A stretch of DNA of 64,000 nt. Source: Pseudoalteromonas arctica. Lineage in GTDB: Bacteria > Pseudomonadota > Gammaproteobacteria > Enterobacterales > Alteromonadaceae. Below the pieces are notes generated by a model, which had not been told where the DNA came from, did not search any database, and saw only the letters and a list, made by a program, of their open reading frames with translations. Shown here one piece after another: positions 19,980 through 28,405 of this stretch. The translations under genes were made by a program, and so were the position numbers. Positions within the stretch are counted from its first letter, which is position 1. Each line of letters opens with the position of its first letter. Location: positions 124,001-188,000 of the forward strand of contig NZ_JABBMT010000004.1 of assembly GCF_012927645.1 (NCBI RefSeq), given 5' to 3'.

Positions 19980-20717
19980 TTAGTTACTCGCGGTTCGGTT
20001 ATACGGCTGCGTGCTTGGACGAGTTGTTAACGTGACACGGCGATCAAACATGTTTTCTTCATAATTATCGCTATCGGCCACCGTTTGCTGTTCACCAAAT
20101 GCAGTGGTTGTTAAGCGGGTATGGCTAATACCTTGCTTTATTAAGTAGCTTTGTACATTTGCGACTCGCTGTTTTGAAAGCGCTAGGTTAGCGAGCTCAT
20201 CACCACGTTGATCGGCAAAGCCTTTTAAATCCAGCTGTAAATCTGGCTGGCTTTGTAGTAAATTCACTAGTTGATCAAGTTGGCTGGCAAAATGTGGGGC
20301 AATCTCACTTGAACCGGTTTTAAATTGAATGGTCATTGCCATTAGGTTGTGTATTTTTGCTAATGCAAGGCGTTCGTTATTACTCTCAAGCTTATCGAGC
20401 TGCTCACTCATTTGCGCATTTTGAGCAAGTACATGCTGGTAATCATCGGTTTTATCTTGCAGCACAACTAAAGCTCGTTGTTGCTCGGCAATTTTATCTT
20501 CTGCCACTTCTTGCTCGCCAATCAAGCCTCCGGCAAATGCACCAACAAAGGCGCCAATTGGGCCGCCAACAATACCGCCAACAATTGCCCCCGTACTTAA
20601 ACCTATCACCGTTTCTTTATGGGTTTCTTTTGCTTTAACTGCAACTGTGTCAGCGTGGGCTAAGTTAGGTGCTGCAAAAATAGTGGCGATGGTGCAAGCG
20701 ATAATCATTTTTTTCAT
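19980..20717 (-). CDS. pdsO: OmpA-family protein of the dedicated sortase system (PdsO)
   Basis: 245-residue exported protein with a signal peptide ending AHA. It has a glycine-zipper region (residues about 38-68, GAIVGGIVGGPIGAFVGAF) that may insert into a membrane, a short coiled coil, and a C-terminal OmpA-like peptidoglycan-binding domain (about 130-230). The OmpA domain contains the conserved FADQRGDELAN pattern. Proteins of this type (TIGR03789) occur only with class GN sortase clusters. The gene is the first of the leftward pdsO-target-sortase operon, with 38 bases to the target start, and is divergent from pdsR. It may anchor or position the sorted vWA protein at the envelope. Confidence 0.9.
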   Translation of the reverse strand: MKKMIIACTIATIFAAPNLAHADTVAVKAKETHKETVIGLSTGAIVGGIVGGPIGAFVGAFAGGLIGEQEVAEDKIAEQQRALVVLQDKTDDYQHVLAQNAQMSEQLDKLESNNERLALAKIHNLMAMTIQFKTGSSEIAPHFASQLDQLVNLLQSQPDLQLDLKGFADQRGDELANLALSKQRVANVQSYLIKQGISHTRLTTTAFGEQQTVADSDNYEENMFDRRVTLTTRPSTQPYNRTASN

Positions 20718-20847
20718 GGTGTAATCCTTTGTTGCTTAATTACTTAATAGTTGGCAACTCATGGGTTGGTAGCTGCCCGATTTGGTATAACGCTATTAAA
20801 GCAAGCTCAAGTGGCAACAAAGGGGAGTAAAAAAGGCAAACTGCTGA

Positions 20848-20897
20848 GCAATTGTGGCAAAAAAATGGCAATTGCTTTTTCGCCAGTGCGAAAGCAA
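20848..20897. promoter_or_regulatory. inverted repeats in the pdsO-pdsR divergent promoter region
   Basis: GCAATTG (20848-20854) and CAATTGC (20869-20875) form a 7-bp inverted repeat enclosing an A-rich spacer with TGGCAA direct repeats. It is followed at once by a second hairpin, TTGCTTT-TT-CGC / GCGAAAGCAA (20872-20897). No U-tract follows on either strand, so a terminator is unlikely. The position between divergent operons suggests operator sites, possibly for PdsR autoregulation. Confidence 0.4.
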
Positions 20898-20941
20898 AAA
20901 AATTAGGTATAGTGCAACTAGAATATAAGAAGGTGCTGTAA

Positions 20942-21631
20942 ATGAAGAAGATTGCAATTATTGAAGACGAACCCGCGATCCGCGAAAATTACATGGAAAT
21001 GCTCAACGCGCAGGGTTATCTGGTCAGTGGTTATAGTAACCGTCAAAGTGCAGAACATGCATTTAATGACGCATTGCCAGACTTAGCGATTGTTGATATT
21101 GGTTTAGGCCATGAAATTGATGGCGGTTTTTTACTATGCCAAACCCTGCGTTCGCTTTCTAAAACATTACCGATTATTTTTTTGACTGCTCGCGATAGCG
21201 AAATTGATACCGTTTGCGGCCTGCGGATGGGTGCTGATGACTACCTTACTAAAGACATCAGCATGGCACACTTAGCGGCTCGCATTGGTGCTTTATTTAG
21301 ACGGATGGAAGCACTTGAGCAACCCGCTGACGAAACAGCTTTAATTAATCGTGGCCCTCTTACGCTGGATACAAAACGCATGCAAGTGTTTTGGCAGCAA
21401 CAGTTAGTCGATTTAACCGTCACTGAATTTTGGATGCTGCATTCACTGGCACAGCGCCCGGGACACGTAAAAAGCCGTAATGAATTAATGAGCGATGCAA
21501 AAATTTATGTTGATGACAGCACGATCACTTCTCATGTTAAACGTATTCGCAAAAAATTTATCGCTTTAGATGCTGACTTTGATTGTATAGATACCGTGTA
21601 CGGTATGGGTTATCGCTGGGAGCAAGTGTAA
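20942..21631 (+). CDS. pdsR: response regulator of the dedicated sortase system (PdsR)
   Basis: OmpR/PhoB-type transcription factor. It has an N-terminal receiver domain (residues 1-120) with the phosphorylatable Asp in LAIVDIGL, acidic residues EDEP near the N-terminus, and the Lys in DDYLTKD. A C-terminal winged helix (about 135-228) ends with YGMGYRWEQV. Together with PdsS it forms the two-component pair that accompanies class GN sortases (TIGR03787 type) and presumably controls the sortase operon transcribed in the opposite direction. Its TAA overlaps the PdsS start codon (TAATG). Confidence 0.9.
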   Translation: MKKIAIIEDEPAIRENYMEMLNAQGYLVSGYSNRQSAEHAFNDALPDLAIVDIGLGHEIDGGFLLCQTLRSLSKTLPIIFLTARDSEIDTVCGLRMGADDYLTKDISMAHLAARIGALFRRMEALEQPADETALINRGPLTLDTKRMQVFWQQQLVDLTVTEFWMLHSLAQRPGHVKSRNELMSDAKIYVDDSTITSHVKRIRKKFIALDADFDCIDTVYGMGYRWEQV

Positions 21632-23763
21632 TGCTGCGCTTTGGTTTGCGCAGCAAGTTTATATTGCTGTCGTGCTTTTTATTTTTACTGCCTTGGCTTG
21701 GCTATGAATACGTGTGGGAAATGGAAAAGTTTCTGCGTCAAGGTCAAGAAAAAACCTTAGTCGGCACTACCCGAGCACTCGCTACGGCTCTGCATGAGCG
21801 CCCAGCATTATTTGACTCGCAAACCAATTTTTTAGATCAGGTTATAAAAGGCCGTGATCTCTACGCCTATAACCTCAGTAACCCCATTCAACTTGATGGC
21901 AAACTGTCGGACTGGCAGCCTTATCAAAGTCTTTTTTGGCATTACGACGAGCGCTATTTACAAACCAATAAACCCGATCATCAGCTTGAGGATCTGTCGT
22001 TTGAGCACATGGTTGGTAAATATGAAAACTTTTTATATGCAGTATTTAAAGTTACCGATGACTCGGTGGTTTATCGCGCTAAAAACACCCTAAGTTTAAC
22101 CCGTAATGATCACTTACAGATCATGCTCAAAACTCCTGATGGCGAATTCAAGCGTTATATTGTTGCCGCCAGAAAAGACGGATGGATCAACGCATTTGAC
22201 GCACAAAGCAAAGCCCCAATAACAAAAATCCAAGGCTATTTTGTCAGTACAGAGACGGGCTACAACATTGAACTGCGGTTTCCGCTAACTATGCTTGGCA
22301 ATAAGCTCGGCTTTGCAATTGAGGATTGGGATCAAGGTAAACTTGAGCCGCAAACCATGTCGACTTCAAACTTACAAAACCTCAATGATATTGGCTCAGT
22401 GCTGGTGCCCTCTCCTGAAATAAATCGTATATTAAAAGGTATGGGTCACAGCGGCAGCCGTATTTGGGTGGTTGATAATCATCACCGCGTGTTAGCGCAT
22501 TCGGGATCAATTCATCATGCCGATGGCGTTTGGGCAGATGGGCTAAATGAGCAACCAGCAAAAACATGGTGGCAACGGTTTGAGAAAAACTATTTACATC
22601 CACTTTACTATAAAGTACTTACCCGCCCTGAAAATGAATTTTTAGACACATTGCACGATGTCGCGGCCATGCAAGGCACACATATAGGTAAAGCACTCAG
22701 TGGCACACCAGCATCGTCTTGGCGACTCACGCCAGATAACAAAGCGGTTATTTTATCAGCCGCATATCCTATTTGGATCCAAGACAAGGTCATTGGTGCT
22801 GTAGTGGCCGAAGAGACTACCAATGGTGTTCGCACATTGCGCAATAAATCGTTAGAGAAACTATTCAATGTGATTTTAGCAGTGATGCTAATAGGCACAG
22901 TAACGTTATTCTTTTTTGCATCAAGGATCTCCAGCCGTATTCGTCGCTTAAGAGATACCGCAGAGCAAGCCATTGATGCCCAAGGACGAGTCACAGGCAC
23001 CATTAATTATTCCGACAGCAACGATGAAATTGGCGACTTATCTCGCAGTTTTGCAAATATTGTGAGTCGCTTGGGTGGTTATACTAACTATTTAGAGACC
23101 ATGTCGTCACGGTTATCTCATGAACTCAGAACACCCGTTGCGGTCGTACGCAGCTCCCTTGAAAATTTACAAATACAGCCACAAAGTGAACTAAGTCAAA
23201 AATACCTTGATCGCGCCAGTGAAGGGGTTGAGCGTTTAGGTAAAATAATTACCACGATGAGCGAAGCAACACGTTTAGAGCAAAGTATTCAAAGTAATGA
23301 GCCTGAGCCTTTTGATTTACAAAAAGTAATTATAGGTTGTATGCAAGGCTACCAGCTAACCTATCCACAACAACAATTTAGCCTTAATATTTGTTCGCAA
23401 CCATTATTAATGAGCGGTGCGCCTGAGTTTATTGCTCAGTTGCTAGATAAACTAATCAATAATGCCTTAGAGTTTAGTGTTGAAGATAGCGCTATAAGTG
23501 TCAGCCTTGAGCAACATGATAATGAAGCTCTGCTATGTGTCAGTAATTTAGGCCCATTTTTACCCGAGGGATTAACAGAGCATATTTTTGATTCAATGGT
23601 GTCGGTACGTAGTCAACAACTGCAGCAGCAACCACACTTAGGCTTAGGGCTTTATATTGTGCGTTTAGTGTGTGAATACCATAAAGGCACAGTTAGCGCG
23701 GCTAATAATCAACATGCTGACGGTGTGACTTTTACCGTTCGACTGCCTATTAATAATAATTAA
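21631..23763 (+). CDS. pdsS: sensor histidine kinase of the dedicated sortase system (PdsS)
   Basis: Inner-membrane sensor kinase (710 aa from ATG 21631). A membrane helix lies at residues about 8-25. The large periplasmic region (about 26-415) contains a segment with the look of a carbohydrate-binding CBM9/DOMON-like domain (IQLDGKLSDW ... GYNIELRFPLTML). A second membrane helix (about 418-438) is followed by HAMP, then HisKA with the phospho-acceptor SHELRTPV and HATPase (NNALEFS, LGLGLYIVR). The ATPase G1 region reads NLGP rather than DxGxG, a mild departure. It matches the sortase-associated kinase family (TIGR03785). It is translationally coupled to pdsR. Confidence 0.9.
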   Translation: MLRFGLRSKFILLSCFLFLLPWLGYEYVWEMEKFLRQGQEKTLVGTTRALATALHERPALFDSQTNFLDQVIKGRDLYAYNLSNPIQLDGKLSDWQPYQSLFWHYDERYLQTNKPDHQLEDLSFEHMVGKYENFLYAVFKVTDDSVVYRAKNTLSLTRNDHLQIMLKTPDGEFKRYIVAARKDGWINAFDAQSKAPITKIQGYFVSTETGYNIELRFPLTMLGNKLGFAIEDWDQGKLEPQTMSTSNLQNLNDIGSVLVPSPEINRILKGMGHSGSRIWVVDNHHRVLAHSGSIHHADGVWADGLNEQPAKTWWQRFEKNYLHPLYYKVLTRPENEFLDTLHDVAAMQGTHIGKALSGTPASSWRLTPDNKAVILSAAYPIWIQDKVIGAVVAEETTNGVRTLRNKSLEKLFNVILAVMLIGTVTLFFFASRISSRIRRLRDTAEQAIDAQGRVTGTINYSDSNDEIGDLSRSFANIVSRLGGYTNYLETMSSRLSHELRTPVAVVRSSLENLQIQPQSELSQKYLDRASEGVERLGKIITTMSEATRLEQSIQSNEPEPFDLQKVIIGCMQGYQLTYPQQQFSLNICSQPLLMSGAPEFIAQLLDKLINNALEFSVEDSAISVSLEQHDNEALLCVSNLGPFLPEGLTEHIFDSMVSVRSQQLQQQPHLGLGLYIVRLVCEYHKGTVSAANNQHADGVTFTVRLPINNN

Positions 23764-23866
23764 GAGTTACATTTTTACACATTTTATACTATAAATGTTC
23801 ATTTATAATTCAGTCAAACAGGCATATGCTTACTCCTTAACCAAATTGATAAGATAGGGGGGCAAT

Positions 23867-24025
23867 ATGCAAGCGATACTAAAACGTGAAGAAATTGATT
23901 TTATTTTTGATTTATACAGCTATGAAGATAATGATGAGTTAAACAGTAGCGAACCTAACTCTGATACTGAAAAACATGATTTAACGCAATCAAAAGTAAT
24001 TTATCAGCCTAGTTGTTTGACCTAA
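23867..24025 (+). CDS. small acidic hypothetical protein (52 aa)
   Basis: An ATG at 23867 lies four bases after a run of six G residues that makes a strong Shine-Dalgarno site. The frame encodes 52 residues that are acidic and polar (start MQAILKREEIDFIFDLYS, many D/E/N/S afterwards). No family is recognised. It sits between pdsS and a small membrane protein gene in the same direction. The remaining bases of the 312-base gap after pdsS show nothing else. Support rests on the ribosome site and a plausible amino-acid composition only. Confidence 0.45.
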   Translation: MQAILKREEIDFIFDLYSYEDNDELNSSEPNSDTEKHDLTQSKVIYQPSCLT

Positions 24026-24075
24026 AAGCGGTTTGTTCATTACAATGGCTCACCTTGTAAAAGTGCTGCCTAATA

Positions 24076-24309
24076 ATGAAAACTCATTCTGCTAAAAAAG
24101 AACTTATTTTATTACCGATCTTATTGGTTGTTATTTTACTGTGTGTTGCTGGGCATTTTTTACTACAAGCCAGCTTCCAAGATAGCAACGTTACCGAGTA
24201 TATGCTTGCTGCGTTACCTTTTGCTATGTTTGGCTTAGTGATTATCGCTTTTAAAATTGCCAAGAACAGTGAAGACAAAGAGCGTGCAGAACAAAGTAAT
24301 AACAATTAA
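24076..24309 (+). CDS. small inner-membrane protein, two predicted helices (77 aa)
   Basis: 77 residues with two clear hydrophobic helices (about 9-31 and 43-63) separated by a short polar loop, and a charged C-terminal tail rich in K, E, D and N. The reading frame begins with ATG 51 bases after the preceding small frame. No family is recognised. It converges on the DUF1543 gene, whose end is 27 bases away, and no strong terminator lies between them. Confidence 0.55.
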   Translation: MKTHSAKKELILLPILLVVILLCVAGHFLLQASFQDSNVTEYMLAALPFAMFGLVIIAFKIAKNSEDKERAEQSNNN

Positions 24310-24336
24310 CGGTCGCACTTCACACCCCTTGATTAT

Positions 24337-24837
24337 TTATAAGCTATGATAACCAAACCAATCAGGTTTAATCGCTTGAGATTGCTCGCTCGGGGTTAAC
24401 TTAATGTGTAATTGACTGTCGATCAAGTCAATTTCAAAGCAATCATCTACATCATGTAAGTCATCTTTATGAATATGACTTAAACCAGCTAGCAAATCCT
24501 CTTTCGCTCTTTGTTTAGCTTCATCGCTACTACTTGCTACATATAGCGCAAAATCATGCTGCTCAGCTAAGCTATCAACACGATACGCACCTAAATTTAC
24601 AAAGTATAACCGCTGTGATTGGGTCACGGGTTCATCAACCACGTTTACTGCAAAGCCATCAATATGATTTACCGCCATGTAACTGTCCATGTGCACACTG
24701 CTTTTATCACCGACCCACTGCGCTTTTAATTTTGAATAAGTTTGTTCAATCGACTCTCCAACAACAAAACGAACATCATGCATTTCAATATGGCAGCCCT
24801 GAATACGCCCACCTAAATACACCATAAATAACTGCAT
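24337..24837 (-). CDS. DUF1543 domain-containing protein
   Basis: 166-residue cytoplasmic protein matching the DUF1543 pattern: the N-terminal LFMVYLGGR, an internal HDVRFVVG, and a repeated second half with LYFVNLGAY. Function unknown. ATG 24837 is preferred over the upstream TTG because AGGAGA lies directly before it. That Shine-Dalgarno sequence overlaps the 3' end of glrR (gap eight bases), so this gene is probably the last member of the glrK-qseG-glrR operon. Confidence 0.75.
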   Translation of the reverse strand: MQLFMVYLGGRIQGCHIEMHDVRFVVGESIEQTYSKLKAQWVGDKSSVHMDSYMAVNHIDGFAVNVVDEPVTQSQRLYFVNLGAYRVDSLAEQHDFALYVASSSDEAKQRAKEDLLAGLSHIHKDDLHDVDDCFEIDLIDSQLHIKLTPSEQSQAIKPDWFGYHSL

Positions 24838-24845
24838 TTTCTCTC

Positions 24846-26195
24846 CTAACAAATAGTATCAACGTCAATGTTGTGTTTTTTGATCAACTTATAAAAATCT
24901 GAACGATTACGCTTAGCCAGTTTAGCCCCCTCAGCAACGTTACCGCCAGCCATCTTTAAAGTGTTGATCACATAGTCACGCTCAAATTCTTTTTTAGCAT
25001 CGTTAAGTGAAAGCGGCTCAACATTGCTGGCATTACTATTAAGCGCACTTTCAACCAGCTGTGCTGATATTACCACGCCAGGGGTCAACGCAACAACCTG
25101 CTCTACTACATTTTGTAACTGACGAATATTACCCGGCCAATCGTGACGTACTAATGCATACATTGCATCATTGGCGAAACGCTTTTCTTTTTGGTTCATA
25201 CGCTTAGCAATAGTTGAGCTAAAATACTGCGCTAATAAACTGACATCTTCTCTGCGCTCGCAAAGTGGCGGCAATTTAAGATTCACAACATTTAAGCGGT
25301 AGTATAAATCTTCCCGAAATTGCTGATTAGCAATCGCATCAGGCAAGTTTTTATGGGTTGCTGATACAATCCGCACATCAATTGGAATTTCTTCTTCAAA
25401 GCCCACTGGGCGAATAGTTTTTTCTTGTAATACGCGCAGCAATTTAACTTGCAAATTAAGTGGCATGTCACCTATTTCATCTAAAAATAAAGTACCGCCT
25501 TGCGCTTGCTGAAATAACCCTTGGTGATCTTTAATCGCGCCTGTAAAAGCCCCCTTTTTGTGACCGAATAATTCTGATTCGAGTAATTCACCGGGCACCG
25601 CACCACAGTTTATTGCGACAAACGGACCTTCACTGACATGGCTATGTTGATGTATAGCATTAGCTAGTAACTCTTTACCTGTACCACTGGCACCCGAGAT
25701 CAGTACATTGACCTGAGTTGGACCTAGCAACTTAACTTGCTCAAGTAGATGCAGCATAGCACCACTGCGGGTCACGATATTGCTGTTTGATGCGCTTTCA
25801 TCCGCACTGAGACCATGAATTTCAATCGCTTTTGCTAAACTATCAAATAACTCATCTTTATCTACCGGTTTAGTAATAAAAGCAAAAATACCTTGCTTCG
25901 TCGCTTCAACAGCATCGGGAATAGAGCCATGAGCTGTCATCATTAGCACTGGCAGCGCTGGGTAGCGATTTTGTAACTGACGGTGTAATGCCATACCATC
26001 CATTTCATCCATGCGTAAGTCTGTAACCACAGCATCAAACACATTATTTTTTAATAACTGTAGCGCAGCGATGCCGCTTTCACAGGTAGTCACTTGATAG
26101 CCTTTAGATTCTATGCGAATAGCCAATAGTTTTAATAAACTTGCATCATCATCGACCAATAAAATTCGCGCGCCTTGGTTTTGCTCTGCTAACAT
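24846..26195 (-). CDS. glrR: sigma-54-dependent response regulator, GlrR/QseF type
   Basis: NtrC-family activator. An N-terminal receiver domain has the phosphorylation Asp in AVVTDLRM (about residue 58) and the Lys in FITKPVD. The AAA+ domain (about 140-370) has Walker A GASGTGKE, the sigma-54 contact loop GAFTGA and Walker B GGTLFLDEIGD. A C-terminal Fis-type helix-turn-helix follows. It works with RpoN to open promoters after phosphorylation by the kinase encoded two genes upstream. The gene order kinase - lipoprotein - regulator is that of E. coli glrK-qseG-glrR (qseEGF). Targets in this organism are unknown; in enterics the regulator activates the small RNA glmY. Confidence 0.88.
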   Translation of the reverse strand: MLAEQNQGARILLVDDDASLLKLLAIRIESKGYQVTTCESGIAALQLLKNNVFDAVVTDLRMDEMDGMALHRQLQNRYPALPVLMMTAHGSIPDAVEATKQGIFAFITKPVDKDELFDSLAKAIEIHGLSADESASNSNIVTRSGAMLHLLEQVKLLGPTQVNVLISGASGTGKELLANAIHQHSHVSEGPFVAINCGAVPGELLESELFGHKKGAFTGAIKDHQGLFQQAQGGTLFLDEIGDMPLNLQVKLLRVLQEKTIRPVGFEEEIPIDVRIVSATHKNLPDAIANQQFREDLYYRLNVVNLKLPPLCERREDVSLLAQYFSSTIAKRMNQKEKRFANDAMYALVRHDWPGNIRQLQNVVEQVVALTPGVVISAQLVESALNSNASNVEPLSLNDAKKEFERDYVINTLKMAGGNVAEGAKLAKRNRSDFYKLIKKHNIDVDTIC

Positions 26196-26197
26196 AA

Positions 26198-26740
26198 TTA
26201 CTGCTCCTTAGTTTCTTCGCGTAGTAATAGTTGCTGCTCGATGGCTGCCAATGATGACAGGGTTTCTTGCATTTTATTATTCAGGGCTTGCTGCTGTTTT
26301 TTAGCGTTGATCTGCTGTTTTATTTGTTGTTTTTGCAGCCATAAATACTGTTTTATATCATCAGGCCAATAATAAGCTTGATCCAATTTTAGCAGCTGCG
26401 TTAATACTTTCTCAGGCGCTAAGACATTATTTTTACAACTAAAATCAAAATAATTTTGAAGCTCTTTAGCACCAATATAAGCCGTTTTACTCGCCGCCAC
26501 TTGAAAACCACCACACGACTTTGCATGCCAACCAATGACGGTTTCGGCAGGCGCATACATAGGATCGGTTTTCGGCCTAGGTTTAGGATTCGGTAAACTC
26601 TCCCCTTGTGGTGTAGTCACCTTACTCACTTGTTCAGCTTCAGGATTGCTTTTATTTACTGGCTGCTCAGTTAACTCACACCCTGCGAGCCCTAACGTTG
26701 TGATGCAAACCACTAAAATGGCATTTAAACGCACGCCCAT
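26198..26740 (-). CDS. QseG-like outer-membrane lipoprotein
   Basis: Small lipoprotein encoded between a GlrK-like kinase and a GlrR-like regulator. From ATG 26740, preceded by AAGGAG, the signal peptide ends in the lipobox LAGC. A Pro/Ser-rich linker follows, then a domain with SCGGFQVAASKTAYIG and a C-terminal Gln/Lys-rich helical region likely to form a coiled coil. The length is 180 aa. QseG in enterics is an outer-membrane lipoprotein that interacts with the kinase, so this is assigned mainly by position plus the lipobox. The start lies two bases after the kinase stop codon. Confidence 0.65.
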   Translation of the reverse strand: MGVRLNAILVVCITTLGLAGCELTEQPVNKSNPEAEQVSKVTTPQGESLPNPKPRPKTDPMYAPAETVIGWHAKSCGGFQVAASKTAYIGAKELQNYFDFSCKNNVLAPEKVLTQLLKLDQAYYWPDDIKQYLWLQKQQIKQQINAKKQQQALNNKMQETLSSLAAIEQQLLLREETKEQ

Positions 26741-26741
26741 G

Positions 26742-28208
26742 CTAATTAACTCCTTGGTTTTTATTGGTTGGAGGGATGATTGGGATTTGAATAATAAAAC
26801 GACAGCCTTGTGGCTCATTATGCTCAACATGTAAAGTACCCATTAATTGCTCAACAGACTCTTTTACAATAGTAAGTCCTAAGCCACTACCTTGATCGGT
26901 TATGTCTTTAGCATTCTTACCTTGATAAAAAGCACTGAATATATGTGATTTCTCTTGCTCTTTAATACCTGTGCCTTGATCGCTAACGCTCATGGTCAAA
27001 GAACGGCCCGCTAATGACAGAGCAATATTGACCGCCTGTCCCGCTGGTGAGAACTTCAAGCCATTAGAGATCAACTGAATTAAGATCATTTCAACAAGCT
27101 CAGCAGCAATTTCCAGCGGTTGCTCGGGTAACTCACAATGCCAGCATAAGCTTTGCTTACGCGCCACTAACCGATGTTCAAAATGGCTGTTTATCTTGGT
27201 TATTAATTGCGAGAATTCCAGCTCACTTAAATCTTTTTTGCTGCTGCGAATCGCATTGTAACTAAGTAAACTATCGATCATAGCGCGCAAACGCACCATG
27301 CTTTGGGTAATTAACGCCAACACCGCTTGCTGCTCTTTGTTAATTGGCCCAACTATTTCGTCAGCGAGTAAGTCAGTGCCTTCCACCATTGATGCTAATG
27401 GAGTTTTCAGTTCGTGGGTAACATGGCGTAAAAAAGTATCTTTTTGTTGCTCTAACTGGTGCAACTGCTCTTGCACCCATTGTAATTTATTTCCTAGTTC
27501 AACTAACTCAGCAGAGCCTTGCACAGATATTTTTTGTTGCCAATGACCTTGCCCAAGCTTATCAATAACTGACGTTAACCCTTTTAAGCGACCACTTATA
27601 CGCCATAAAAAACCACCACCTACCAATAAAGTTAAAGGAATAAGTGCTATTAACCAATTAATAAATGAACTTTGCAAAGCTCTTAACTGTTGCTGATTTT
27701 TGGTTATTTGCAACTCATTTTGATCTCTTAGCCACACCGTCTGACGGGCAATTAATTCACTCACAGGAATAAACAATTGCGCATCTTGTTGTCCCTCAAT
27801 AACGAGTTGAGTATGCGCTAATTGCAACACCTGTGCGAGCTGTTGCCATTGCTTAATATACTCCCCAGTAAGGCTAATAAACGTCAGTTCATCAATACTC
27901 TGTAACGATGATTGCCACTTATCAACAATCAACTCATCGAGTGATTCGCTTTTTAGCACCCAGTTTTGTCGCGTTGCGCGCTCTAAACTATTGAGGTCTT
28001 GTTTAAGGTTATTAAATGACTTGGTAATTTGATAATTTTCACTGACGATTTGTCGAGTTACTGCAAGCTGTTTATTCAACGCGTTTAAAAACACAATGAC
28101 GACTAACGATAATGGTAGTAAGGACAGCAAGGTACTGAATAAAAACTGGCCGATTAAGTTTGGTCGCCAACTAAGCAATGCACTGTACTTTTTAGCGAGT
28201 GTGACCAC
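26742..28208 (-). CDS. glrK: sensor histidine kinase, GlrK/QseE type
   Basis: Inner-membrane kinase (488 aa). The first membrane helix lies at about residues 20-40, followed by a periplasmic helical sensor of ~135 residues and a second helix at about 180-200. A HAMP domain, then HisKA with the phospho-acceptor THELKTPLAS, and a HATPase with an N box (LISNGLKFS) and G boxes (DQGTGI, GSGLGLTIV) follow. The start codon is GTG with AAGGAG eight bases upstream. It heads the leftward operon with the QseG-like lipoprotein, GlrR and DUF1543. The signal sensed is unknown; the domain order fits GlrK/QseE. Confidence 0.85.
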   Translation of the reverse strand: MVTLAKKYSALLSWRPNLIGQFLFSTLLSLLPLSLVVIVFLNALNKQLAVTRQIVSENYQITKSFNNLKQDLNSLERATRQNWVLKSESLDELIVDKWQSSLQSIDELTFISLTGEYIKQWQQLAQVLQLAHTQLVIEGQQDAQLFIPVSELIARQTVWLRDQNELQITKNQQQLRALQSSFINWLIALIPLTLLVGGGFLWRISGRLKGLTSVIDKLGQGHWQQKISVQGSAELVELGNKLQWVQEQLHQLEQQKDTFLRHVTHELKTPLASMVEGTDLLADEIVGPINKEQQAVLALITQSMVRLRAMIDSLLSYNAIRSSKKDLSELEFSQLITKINSHFEHRLVARKQSLCWHCELPEQPLEIAAELVEMILIQLISNGLKFSPAGQAVNIALSLAGRSLTMSVSDQGTGIKEQEKSHIFSAFYQGKNAKDITDQGSGLGLTIVKESVEQLMGTLHVEHNEPQGCRFIIQIPIIPPTNKNQGVN

Positions 28209-28405
28209 TATCGCTACTCCTTTAGTTAAATGCCTGATTATGAAAAGTGTTACTTATACACTAGCTGAATCAATAAGAATAATGAACAGCTAATTCATCA
28301 GCATAGTTGAAGTACACACCTATAAATAATTTATTATATTTAATTTGCAGGCTCAGTGTTCTCTGTTACTGTTTAACTAACAAAAGCAGAAAAAGAATAC
28401 TAACA

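Noticed and set aside
20872-20897. Terminator upstream of pdsR
   Set aside because: The hairpin has no U-tract on either strand and no gene ends there; an operator or leader structure is more plausible.
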